Of a DNA stretch of 64,000 bases, positions 54,460 through 63,800 are shown piece by piece (within the stretch, counting starts at the first letter, position 1; every line of letters starts with the position of its first letter). Source of the DNA: Bacteroidia bacterium (GTDB taxonomy: Bacteria; Bacteroidota; Bacteroidia; Flavobacteriales; Flavobacteriaceae); the NCBI GenBank assembly GCA_030432635.1, contig JAUIMB010000003.1, forward strand, positions 1-64,000, in the 5' to 3' direction. The notes beneath the pieces are model-generated. The model was not told the DNA's origin. It did no database searches and saw nothing but the letters and a program-made list of their open reading frames with translations. The position numbers were made by a program, and so were the translations under genes.

Positions 54460-55536
54460 TTATTCTACATCAACTTGCTTGATAAGATAGACATAGACTG
54501 GGAAGTGATCGCTAAAGCCTCCTGAAAATCCACCATCTGAAAAACTTCTAAACGGATAACCTTTCCATCGACCTCTTTTGTTGGTAAGGTATTGCTTGTT
54601 GAAAATTCCAGCTTTATAAAATCGAAATGATGAGTAATCATCATTCTTGGAAATTAATGGCTCAGTAATCATGATTTGGTCAAACAAACTCCAAGCATCT
54701 CTCCAAGCTGTGGTTCCATAACCCTTTTTGACAAACATGTTTTCAAACGGATTGTATATCTCCTTCAGATCGATATCATCTTTATCGGCTTTGGCTTTTA
54801 AAACTTCTTTCACGCTGGCATTGGTAGGATCATCATTTAAATCGCCCATAATTAAAATCTTAGCGTTGGGATCCTTCGACTGAAGTGAATCTGCCAAATA
54901 CTTACTTACTTTGGCTGCCGCAACACGATTAGGTCTGCTTCGTGCTTCTCCACCACTACGTGATGGCCAGTGATTCACTATCACATGGATTAAGTCACCA
55001 TCCAATTCTCCGCTTACCAATAATTGATCTCTAGTTTGTTTACGTTTTCTAGTTCTATCGTCGTATATTTTAACTTCATGAGAACTATGGCTGATTGGTT
55101 TAAATAATTCCTTTTGATATAATAAGGCAACATCTATTCCTCTTGCATCAGGAGATTCATAGTGAATGATGCCATAGTTTTTGGCTAACAATAATGGATG
55201 ATTCACGACATCAACCAAAACATCTCTATTCTCAATCTCACAAACTCCAATTACAGCAGGTGTATTTCCCGTGACTTCTGAGCCTATATTGGAAATGACC
55301 CTAGCCATGTTATTGACTTTCTTTTTGTAGATCCCTTCTCTATCGGCATTAATTTCCATTATTGGACTATGCTCGTCTAACTTTGTAGTATCGTTTACGG
55401 TATCAAATAAGTTCTCTAGATTGTAAAATGCTACCGTGTGGATTTTAAATCGTTTTTCTTTTGCTTCCGCCTGGGAAAAGCCACTAAATGAGAGTAGAAA
55501 ACAAATAATGGCCAAAGAAAAATGTAATGGTTTCAT
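54460..55536 (-). CDS. Secreted endonuclease/exonuclease/phosphatase family protein
   Basis: A 358-residue protein with a signal peptide (MKPLHFSLAIICFLLSFSGFSQA). EEP-fold catalytic motifs are present: VAFYNLENLFDT near the start, VIGVCEIENRD (metal Glu), VNHWPSRSGG, MGDLNDDP and SDHFPVYV (catalytic His). Members include DNase I-like nucleases and phosphodiesterases; the signal peptide indicates activity outside the cytosol. It is divergent from a TonB receptor-DUF5689 pair, consistent with nucleic-acid or phosphodiester scavenging. Confidence 0.85.
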   Translation of the reverse strand: MKPLHFSLAIICFLLSFSGFSQAEAKEKRFKIHTVAFYNLENLFDTVNDTTKLDEHSPIMEINADREGIYKKKVNNMARVISNIGSEVTGNTPAVIGVCEIENRDVLVDVVNHPLLLAKNYGIIHYESPDARGIDVALLYQKELFKPISHSSHEVKIYDDRTRKRKQTRDQLLVSGELDGDLIHVIVNHWPSRSGGEARSRPNRVAAAKVSKYLADSLQSKDPNAKILIMGDLNDDPTNASVKEVLKAKADKDDIDLKEIYNPFENMFVKKGYGTTAWRDAWSLFDQIMITEPLISKNDDYSSFRFYKAGIFNKQYLTNKRGRWKGYPFRSFSDGGFSGGFSDHFPVYVYLIKQVDVE

Positions 55537-55581
55537 AGATCGTATATTATGTTTATGTTATGTTGTTTACAAATGTCGAGC

Positions 55582-55589
55582 CAAAAGTA
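55582..55589 (-). promoter_or_regulatory. -7 promoter motif for the secreted endonuclease-family gene
   Basis: On the minus strand this reads TACTTTTG, an exact TAnnTTTG match, giving a leader of about 40 bases. It is 20 bases from the oppositely directed motif of the TonB receptor gene. Confidence 0.45.
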
Positions 55590-55609
55590 TGTATTTATTA
55601 TAAATAATG

Positions 55610-55617
55610 TAAATTTG
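55610..55617 (+). promoter_or_regulatory. -7 promoter motif for the TonB receptor gene
   Basis: TAAATTTG is an exact TAnnTTTG match, giving a leader of about 55 bases to the ATG at 55680. No -33 TTG is evident. Confidence 0.5.
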
Positions 55618-55679
55618 CACGCTTTAAATAACTATTATTTAATGTATAAGAACTATTTAAATTAATCTTAAACTAAGGC

Positions 55680-58583
55680 ATGAAAAAAAGTTTTATTATT
55701 ATGTTATTTGGAATATTCTCCATGCTGATGTCATTCGCTCAGGATACTATCATAAAAGGTAGTGTTTTGGATGGCACTACAGGTGAACCTATTCCTGATG
55801 TAACCATCACTATTGAAGAAACCGGACAATCAGTAAAAACTGATGCTCAAGGTGTGTTTCAATTTCCTGGTACTGTTCCGTTAGGTGAACAAGTACTAAA
55901 GGTAGAAAAGGTTGGCTATGTCACAAAACGTTACCCAATTGTTGTGAACGAAGGGCAAACCGTTGATATTAGCGGTATGACACTTGACTTCGATACCAGC
56001 GACAAAAAGGATTTATTCATTATTTCAATTTCTGACGACAACCTAAACAGTGAGGATGATGGGCTAACCGACAACGTTTCTGGGTTATTACAATCTTCAA
56101 GAGATGTGTTTTTAAATGCTGCAGCTTTTGATTTTAGTGCAACATTCTTTAGACCAAGAGGTTTGGATAATGCTAACGGTAAGGTTCTTATCAATGGTGT
56201 TGAAATGAACAAACAATTTAACGGTAGACCACAATGGGGAAATTGGGGTGGACTTAATGATGTACAACGTAATCAGGAATTCACCATGGGTATGTCGGCA
56301 AACGACTATACTTTTGGAGATTTAGCTGGGACGAACAATATCATCATGCGAGCTTCCAAATACCGCAAAGGTGGTAGAATATCATATGCTTCAGCTAATA
56401 GAAGCTACACTGGTCGTTTCATGGCGAGTTACAACTCAGGTTTACTAAAAGGTGGTTGGTCATATTCGGTATTGGCTTCTCGTCGTTTTGGAGATGAAGG
56501 TTTCATCGATGGTACTTTGTACGACTCCAATTCATTCTTTGCTTCAGTTGAAAAGAAAATCAACGACAAGCATAGCCTTAACTTTACAGGTATTTATGCA
56601 CAAAACCGACGTGGTCGTTCTACTGCCATCACTGAAGAAGTGTATAACCTAAAAGGTAGAGAATACAACCCGTTTTGGGGTTACCAAAATGGCGATAAAC
56701 GCAACTCGAGAATCAGAGAAATAGACGAGCCGATTTTTATGTTAAACCACTTCTGGGAAATGTCTCCAAAAGTACGATTGAACACAAATATCGCTTACCA
56801 GTTTGGCGAAATTGCTAACTCTAGAATCGATAACAACGGTTCGCGTCTTGATGCTATAAACAATGGTGTTTATGGTGGTGCCCGAAACCCTACACCAGAG
56901 TACTATCAGAATCTACCAAGCTATTTTCTTGACGATCCAAACCCAACAGCATATGACTATCAATTAGCATATCAGGCGCAACAGGATTTCATCAATGATG
57001 GCCAATTGGACTGGAATAACCTATATGGAGCGAATGCTATTAATAGCTACTCGGTTTATGTTCTTCAATCTGATGTGGTAAAAGACAATCAATTATCCTT
57101 GAATACTATTCTTGATGCTAATTTAGCTGAGAACATCAGGTTAAATGCCAATATCAATTATAGATCCCTAAAAAGTGAAAACTTTGCACGTATTGAAGAT
57201 GTATTGGGAGGGTCAGGTTATTTAGACATTGATGCCTTCGCTGAAGATAATATCGGACAAGAATCGGAAGGTCAAGCACAAAGTGACTTGAACAATCCAA
57301 ATCGTGTGGTGACAGAAGGTGACCGCTACAAGTACAATTACGATATTAATTCGGATGTAATCAGCGGTTTTGCTCAAGCGCAATTTAAGTACAACAAAAT
57401 AGATTTTTATGTTGGTGCTAATGTTTCCAAAACTACATACCAAAGAGACGGTAAGTATAGAAACGGTTTCTTTGCTAACTCTGGAAATTTAAGTGGCTTC
57501 GGTGAAACAGGTTCATTTGGAGAGAGTGAAAAGTTAGACTTTTCAAATTATGGTGTCAAGGGTGGTTTCACGTACAAAATTACAGGAAAGCATATGATTG
57601 ATGTCAATGGTAGTTACTTTACCAAAGCACCAAGCATTCGTAATTCTTTCGGAAATGCTAGACAAAGTAATCAAACTGTTATTGGTTTGGAAAGTGAAAA
57701 GATACAGTCGGTTGACGCAAGTTACATCTATAGATCTCCAATTGTAAAAGCAAGGTTAACTGGTTTTTACTCAGGATTTCAAGACGGAACAGATATCGGT
57801 TTCTTCTTTACAGAAAACTCAAGTAATTTTGTACAGGAAGTACAAACTAATATTGAGAGACGTCATGTTGGTGCTGAACTTGGTATAGAAGCTCAAGTGA
57901 CGCCAACCATTAAATTAAAAGCTGCTGCTTCTGTTGGTCAATATGTATTTACTAACAATCCAAATTTATATTATACAGCTGCAGATTTCAAAGATGTAAA
58001 CGGTGACTACACCATTTTAACGTATGGTGATGGTACTACAGCCCTTGAAAACTTACATGTATCTGGTGGTCCTGAACGTGCCTTCCAAATAGGTTTTGAA
58101 TATCGCGATCCAGATTTCTGGAATATTGGTGTTACCAGCAACTTTTTCTCAAATGCTTATGTAGATGCCAGTGCTCTAAAACGATCTGCTTCGTTTTCTC
58201 AAGATGTCGATTTGTTACCGGTTGATACCGAAGGTAACTTGATCATTCCTGCTGGTGGTAATATTAGTGGATATACAATCAATGATTATGACGACAATGT
58301 CGCTAATGAACTGTTGAAACAAGAGCAATTTGATAGCTACATGTTAGTCAACGTAATAGGAGGTAAATCTTGGAAAATCAACGATTATTTCGTAGGTTTC
58401 TTTGCTACAATCAACAACGTGTTTAATCAAGATTACCGTACTGGTGGTTTTGAGCAGTCAAGACGAGTAGACTACAGAAGTCAAATTGAAGAGCAAAATA
58501 ACCCTAACGGTCCTGTTTTTGGGAATCGTTATTTCTACGGTAACGGTACAACGTATTACCTCAATGTATACGTAAGATTTTAA
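55680..58583 (+). CDS. TonB-dependent receptor with CarboxypepD_reg-like domain
   Basis: A 967-residue outer-membrane receptor. It has a signal peptide (1-20), a CarboxypepD_reg-like domain (~24-105; KGSVLDGTTGEPIPDVTITIEETG), a plug domain (~130-240) and a beta-barrel ending in an aromatic residue (YYLNVYVRF). It imports a ligand across the outer membrane using TonB. No SusD partner is present. Instead a DUF5689 lipoprotein follows, and a secreted endonuclease-family enzyme is divergent, so nucleic acids or a phosphate-containing ligand are likely cargo. Confidence 0.92.
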   Translation: MKKSFIIMLFGIFSMLMSFAQDTIIKGSVLDGTTGEPIPDVTITIEETGQSVKTDAQGVFQFPGTVPLGEQVLKVEKVGYVTKRYPIVVNEGQTVDISGMTLDFDTSDKKDLFIISISDDNLNSEDDGLTDNVSGLLQSSRDVFLNAAAFDFSATFFRPRGLDNANGKVLINGVEMNKQFNGRPQWGNWGGLNDVQRNQEFTMGMSANDYTFGDLAGTNNIIMRASKYRKGGRISYASANRSYTGRFMASYNSGLLKGGWSYSVLASRRFGDEGFIDGTLYDSNSFFASVEKKINDKHSLNFTGIYAQNRRGRSTAITEEVYNLKGREYNPFWGYQNGDKRNSRIREIDEPIFMLNHFWEMSPKVRLNTNIAYQFGEIANSRIDNNGSRLDAINNGVYGGARNPTPEYYQNLPSYFLDDPNPTAYDYQLAYQAQQDFINDGQLDWNNLYGANAINSYSVYVLQSDVVKDNQLSLNTILDANLAENIRLNANINYRSLKSENFARIEDVLGGSGYLDIDAFAEDNIGQESEGQAQSDLNNPNRVVTEGDRYKYNYDINSDVISGFAQAQFKYNKIDFYVGANVSKTTYQRDGKYRNGFFANSGNLSGFGETGSFGESEKLDFSNYGVKGGFTYKITGKHMIDVNGSYFTKAPSIRNSFGNARQSNQTVIGLESEKIQSVDASYIYRSPIVKARLTGFYSGFQDGTDIGFFFTENSSNFVQEVQTNIERRHVGAELGIEAQVTPTIKLKAAASVGQYVFTNNPNLYYTAADFKDVNGDYTILTYGDGTTALENLHVSGGPERAFQIGFEYRDPDFWNIGVTSNFFSNAYVDASALKRSASFSQDVDLLPVDTEGNLIIPAGGNISGYTINDYDDNVANELLKQEQFDSYMLVNVIGGKSWKINDYFVGFFATINNVFNQDYRTGGFEQSRRVDYRSQIEEQNNPNGPVFGNRYFYGNGTTYYLNVYVRF

Positions 58584-58618
58584 AAAAAGCTATTGAATAA
58601 CAAAATAAAACATTAAAA

Positions 58619-60103
58619 ATGAGAACTTTAAAAATTAACAAATTAATACTATTACTTATCGGTTTTGTAGTAGTTAGTAGTTGTGTTGAAGACGATGATT
58701 TTGACACTCCAAACTTATCATTTGATGAGCCAAATATCACAAACACCAGAGAGATGAGTTCTTTGGCAGGTGATTTGGCACAAGAACAAAGTGCTAATGA
58801 CGATATATTTGACCCACAGCCTTTAGATTATTCTAACGAATCTGATACGGTTTCTTATTTATTTAACGAAAATGACGAATATATTACAGGTTATGTCGTA
58901 TCGTCTGACGAAGCTGGTAACTTTTTTGAAGAAATCATCCTTCAAGATAAAGCTGAAAACCCGACTATCGGTATCAAGCTCCTAATTGATGTTAACCCAT
59001 TGTTTACCAAATATGAGGTAGGTAGAAAAGTTTATGTAAAAATAAACGGTTTATCTGTAGGTATCACCAATGGCGTACTTACGCTTGGTGTATTGAATGG
59101 AAGTGAAGTAGATAAAATTGCTTCAAGTCAAGAAACAGCATTTATCCAAAGATCTAATGAGGTTGCAACAATTGTACCGCTTCCGTTAGCGATTGCTGAT
59201 TTTGCAGAAGACAAAACAAACATGATGATTGCTTTGGGTGACGTTCAATTTAACAGAACCGAAGTGTTGGATGAAGACAGTGATTTTACCACCTATGCAT
59301 CGTCGCAATCAGATCAATTTGATGGCGAACGTACCCTTGAAAGCTGTGGTTCAAGTGCCTCTACTATTTTTAGCACTAGTACCTTTGCTGATTTTAAAGG
59401 TTTGGCCTTGCCTACAGGACGTGGAAGCATGAATGCGATTTTATCTAGAAACTTTGAAGGTGAAGCTTTTATTGTTTCAGTGAACACTCCTGAAGACATC
59501 ACCTTTGATTCTGGTGTGGATATGAGATGTGATCCTATTGAGGTTTCTTGTGGTTTGGCTGACAATGCTGGAGGTAACAACTTATTTGAAGATGATTTTG
59601 AATCTCAAACGGTTAACGCTTTAATTTCAGGAAATGGTTGGACCAACTATATTCAAGAAGGAACAGAAGGTTGGGTAGCATACACACAAGGCGGAACAAA
59701 TTCATCTCAGGGTGTATCAGCAAGAATTGATTCATTCACCTCTGGAGATGCCAGTTCTATAGCTTGGTTAATTACACCTCAAATTGATTTGGACGCTAAT
59801 AACGATGTAACGCTTCAATTTGAAACTTCTAATAGTTTCTCTGATGGAAGTACCATGGAAGTATTGATTTCTAACGATTGGGACGGTACTGAAGAAGGTA
59901 TTACATCTGCAACTTGGGGCATTCTTTCAGATGCCTATGTAACTCAAGACGATGATTTCTTTGGAGATTGGTTTGAATCTGGAATTGTAGATCTATCGTG
60001 TGCCTCTGGTCAAGTTTACATTGCTTTCAAATATGTAGGAAGTGGTAATGAAGACTTTGATGGGACTTATGAATTAGACTTCGTAAGCATTGATGCACAA
60101 TAG
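58619..60103 (+). CDS. DUF5689 lipoprotein with choice-of-anchor J domain
   Basis: A 494-residue lipoprotein (lipobox VSSC, Cys22). The N-terminal half (~60-300) fits DUF5689, with EYITGYVVSSDEAGNFFEEIILQD and GRKVYVKINGLSVG, which is OB-fold-like. The C-terminal half (~320-494) is a choice-of-anchor J/lectin-like domain (NLFEDDFESQTVN, WTNYIQEGTEGW, AWLITPQIDLDA, IAFKYVGSGNEDFDGTYELDFVSI). It lies 35 bases after the TonB receptor gene and is probably its surface partner. Confidence 0.85.
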   Translation: MRTLKINKLILLLIGFVVVSSCVEDDDFDTPNLSFDEPNITNTREMSSLAGDLAQEQSANDDIFDPQPLDYSNESDTVSYLFNENDEYITGYVVSSDEAGNFFEEIILQDKAENPTIGIKLLIDVNPLFTKYEVGRKVYVKINGLSVGITNGVLTLGVLNGSEVDKIASSQETAFIQRSNEVATIVPLPLAIADFAEDKTNMMIALGDVQFNRTEVLDEDSDFTTYASSQSDQFDGERTLESCGSSASTIFSTSTFADFKGLALPTGRGSMNAILSRNFEGEAFIVSVNTPEDITFDSGVDMRCDPIEVSCGLADNAGGNNLFEDDFESQTVNALISGNGWTNYIQEGTEGWVAYTQGGTNSSQGVSARIDSFTSGDASSIAWLITPQIDLDANNDVTLQFETSNSFSDGSTMEVLISNDWDGTEEGITSATWGILSDAYVTQDDDFFGDWFESGIVDLSCASGQVYIAFKYVGSGNEDFDGTYELDFVSIDAQ

Positions 60104-60124
60104 TATTTCAAAAAATCCTATATT

Positions 60125-60148
60125 AAAGCCACACAATTGTGTGGCTTT
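60125..60148 (+). terminator. Terminator downstream of the DUF5689 gene
   Basis: A perfect 24-bp palindrome (half-site AAAGCCACACAA) followed by TTTCTTTT, beginning 21 bases after the stop. Confidence 0.85.
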
Positions 60149-60166
60149 TCTTTTATCATACTATTT

Positions 60167-60547
60167 ATGACCATTTTTGACAGTCTATTTTTCAATGTAT
60201 TTCATCATTATAAACCGAAATACAAGCGCAAGGCAAATACCATTGCTTTATGCTATGTCTCAATGCTACAGATTAGTCTTTTGTTGTTCTCTGGCGTTGT
60301 ATTGGCTATCTTTCTCAATGAAATGAACACGACTACCATGTCTTCAGAAAAAGCCTGGAGTTTATTTATTATGGGAAGCATATTCATTCATTTTAGAAAC
60401 TGGATGCAATACACAGGAAAAAAGCGAAGTATCATCAATGCGAAGAGAAACCGTAAACAGCTACCTCAACACTACAATATTTGGATGCTTTGGGCCTTAT
60501 TGATTGGATGCCTCTTTCTATCTGTTAGCTTTCTGTTCGTAATGTAA
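60167..60547 (+). CDS. Small membrane protein of unknown function (126 aa)
   Basis: It is started at MTIFDSLFFNVFHHYKPKYKRKANTIALCYVS, since an earlier GTG (60137) lies inside the upstream terminator. Three membrane segments are seen (~27-47, 60-75, 100-124), with basic loops (KPKYKRKAN; KKRSIINAKRNRK). The family is not recognised. It stands alone between a terminator and about 220 bases without genes. Confidence 0.6.
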   Translation: MTIFDSLFFNVFHHYKPKYKRKANTIALCYVSMLQISLLLFSGVVLAIFLNEMNTTTMSSEKAWSLFIMGSIFIHFRNWMQYTGKKRSIINAKRNRKQLPQHYNIWMLWALLIGCLFLSVSFLFVM

Positions 60548-60770
60548 CCCTCATTCCCAGAACAAGTGTTTATACTCATAGCGAGATCGACATAAATACC
60601 TTTATGTCAGGTTTAACCCTTCAACTTCATTCAGGATAACATTCGTTATTTTTGGTTATAGTCGCTGTAACACATGATTCTTCAGTCGATTGTCGTGGTT
60701 TTGAAAGAGACCCTTCAACAAAGTATTCGTCGCCTTCTGAAAACATCTTAGAACATAAGCTTAAATCAAA
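60548..60770. other. Gene-free spacer with possible degenerate repeat sequence
   Basis: I find no gene. The stretch near 60617-60650 (CCCTTCAACTTCATTCAGGATAACA) resembles, from memory, a short intergenic repeat common in Bacteroidota (CCCTTCGAC...CTCAGGATAACA). This is a single copy with no other support. Confidence 0.25.
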
Positions 60771-60802
60771 AAAACCTCCAATGCAAAAGCATCAGAGGTT
60801 TT
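60771..60802 (-). terminator. Terminator downstream of the T9SS-sorted protein gene
   Basis: The stem AAAACCTC / GAGGTTTT, with an inner ATGC / GCAT stem and AAAA loop, is followed by a T-rich run on the minus strand. It lies 20 bases after the stop at 60822. Confidence 0.8.
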
Positions 60803-60821
60803 CGATTTATAAAATGATTGA

Positions 60822-63800
60822 TTAATTCTCTCTTTGGACGTAAACCCATCCTGTTACTGTACGTTGATCCTCAAACTCAATAGCATAAAAATATGTACCA
60901 ACCGGTAATTCATCACCTCCATTGGTTTGCCCAAACCATTCATCAACATAATCGGTTTTTTCATATACAGAATTTCCGTATCTATTGAATATCTCCAATC
61001 GTCTCACGTTAAATCCAGTCAAGTCAAATGTATCATTCTTTCCATCGTTATTTGGGGAAATCCCTTGAGGAATGACACAAGTATCAAGTGTTATGACCTC
61101 AATATCTTGGATAGATGCACATCCTGTATCATTGAAAGTTACTTCAATCGAATAAATTGCACCTTCAAGTACTGGCAAGGTCAATCCTGTTTCACCTGCA
61201 ATAGGATCAGCCTGATCATCTCTAAACCATCTTATGGTTACTTCAGACACATCATAGTTTTCTGGCGTAGCTTCAATAATTATTGGAACTGTTGCTCCTG
61301 GACAAACTTCATAATCGAAATCATCGGTAAAACTGGTTTGTGGCTCGAGACCAAATACCAAGTCAAAACTACCAACGACATAACAATCAAAATAATCAAC
61401 AGATTCCAATCGAACATATATGGTCTCACCTGAACTCTCATATGGTGACGCTAAATTTCCTGTTCCAACCATCGCATCAGCTTCAGATAAATGATAGGTT
61501 ACAATAAATTGTGAGGCATCCAGGTCACCCAATACATTACCTGTATTCGCATCTAAATCAAATTCACTTAACCCATCACCATCATTGTCACAACCAATGA
61601 TATCTACACTGGTCACCATGAAATCTGGTGCTGATGTCAGTAAATTGAAAGATGTATTCGCAACACAGCTTGTAGCATTATCAACAACACGCACAAAAAT
61701 CTCTTGAGGACTAGAAACACTGTTGTAAGGTGATGCTATAGGGTTAATTCCTAAAGTCGCATCGTCCTCTGTTAAGTGATAGCTAATCGTGTAATCCAAT
61801 GGATCAAGATCTCCCAAAATCGCACCATCATTATCGTTTAAATTGAAAATCGCTTGTTGATTAACAGAACATGCCACAAGGTCTTCAGGTGTAAAATCTA
61901 TTTCAGGAATTGGTAAGAATTCAATAACCACATCATCGGAAATGATACATTGTGGCGAAAAGATGATTTGAACAGTATAGGTTCCTGCTTCACTAACAAC
62001 CAACGTATTACTTGTTTCTCCAGGAATTGCAAAACCATCCTTAAACCATACATGGTCAACAGAATCTGCTTGCGTTTGTAAAATTATTTCTTCTCCTAAA
62101 CAAGTCGCTGTACCATTGGATACCAAGACATCTTCTCCAAGATCGATTTCACCAATGTCAAAACTACCCGCTTTTAAGAACACGCCCGAATCTAATTGCG
62201 TATCGGTTGCGTCAGCGATTACCAATTTAATGTGATAAGTCTCTCCAATGTTTACTTGTGAAAAAGCAGTAAATACTTCTGTTCTACCATCAAAGGACAT
62301 AGGCGGAAGGTTATCTGGCGTATAGCCTCCAAAATATTCTTCGTTTATTGCCGGACATCCAGGGTTTTCAGGATGAATATTTGTCACCAAGATTGGTGTA
62401 TTGGTTCCAGGTAAAACTGCAAGATTGGTCGTAACTCCATTTTGATCTGTTAACAAGAAGGCAAATGCATCAGAGAACGTACATTCGAATGTTCCTCCAG
62501 TATTTCCATTGTATTCTTCAGATGCCATCAAGAAATCAAAGCTTATTTCATCAGCAAGTGGTACGAAGTCAAATTCAACTATGGAAGCGTTATTGGAAGT
62601 AATACCAACCGCTGCATTCAATTCAGCGTCACCTGGCCAGCCTGTTCCACCTTCACTCATGGCATTGACATTTGGACCGGAAGCCAAACTCGCATCACCA
62701 GAGGTTAATATTAAGCCTTCTTCAAAAGGGAAACTGTTTGGATCGTCTGTAGAAAAGTATCCTATACCATTCACATCTCCAAAATTAGTACCTGTAGAAA
62801 ACGTAATGTTAGAAATTTCTGCACAAGGATTGGCAATCAAAACGTTCACTACTAATTCCTCAATGGTATACGTGGTTTGATCGACAGCGACATTTCCTGT
62901 ACCAGGACGTATACATAAATCAAAAGTAGCATCCACTCCTTCATCTCCATCTGAAAACACTCTGATATAATAGGTGTTTCCTACGGTTAGGGATGGCGTA
63001 AGACTTGCTGTATCTGGAGAACAATAAAGTTCAACAGGAGCATTACAAGTCCCTTCATAGAGCGCGTGGTCTAGATTTTGGAATCCTGTTCCACTTATAT
63101 TTCTAAGTTCAATTATTTGAAACTCATTTAAAGCTGTAAATTCAAACCAAACATCGTCATCTGGATTTCCTCCACAAGAACCAATAGGGATACCAGAATC
63201 TGTAGCTTCCAGTAGAGTACCTGAGGTTAGAAGTTCACAGTTAGGACCTGTATTCACTTGGGCAACTGTTGCGTCACAAGGATTGTCATTATCTGGTGGA
63301 CAATCTGCCAATTGTAATGCTGAGCTACTAATGACACAACTACCATCTTGATCATTCGTTAGGGTAATGATGACATCTACTAAGAAAGGGAATGGTCCGA
63401 CTTGATAAACACCTGTTGCCATGACGGTCTCTGTAGTAGCATCAATATTATTTGAGATTGTTAATGACATCGCATCTCCCAATGAAGTAACATTGACATC
63501 CACTAGGAATTGATCTCCAGTATCACAATCATCAATTATTTGATACGTTGCTGCTGGATTGATACATGTAGCGCATTCAACAGTATAATCAATTCCGTCA
63601 GAACAGCAGAAACTTCCCGCTTCACAACTTACAGAACCATCTGAAGTTACCTGGAAGGAAATGCTATCTCCTGTTGATTGGAAAGATAAACCAGAAATGT
63701 CACCATTATCACCTTCATCGTTGTAGAGTTCAGTGCCATCGGAATCAAATACGACCAAGAAGTCAAATGGTGCTCCTTCAACTTGACCCGAATTGAAGTC

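Noticed and set aside
55680-60103. SusC/SusD polysaccharide utilisation locus
   Set aside because: The receptor has no SusD-family partner and there are no glycoside hydrolases; DUF5689 and a secreted endonuclease-family enzyme point elsewhere.
60137-60166. Upstream GTG start for the small membrane protein
   Set aside because: The region is inside the terminator hairpin of the previous gene; the ATG at 60167 begins the sequence with a sensible membrane topology.
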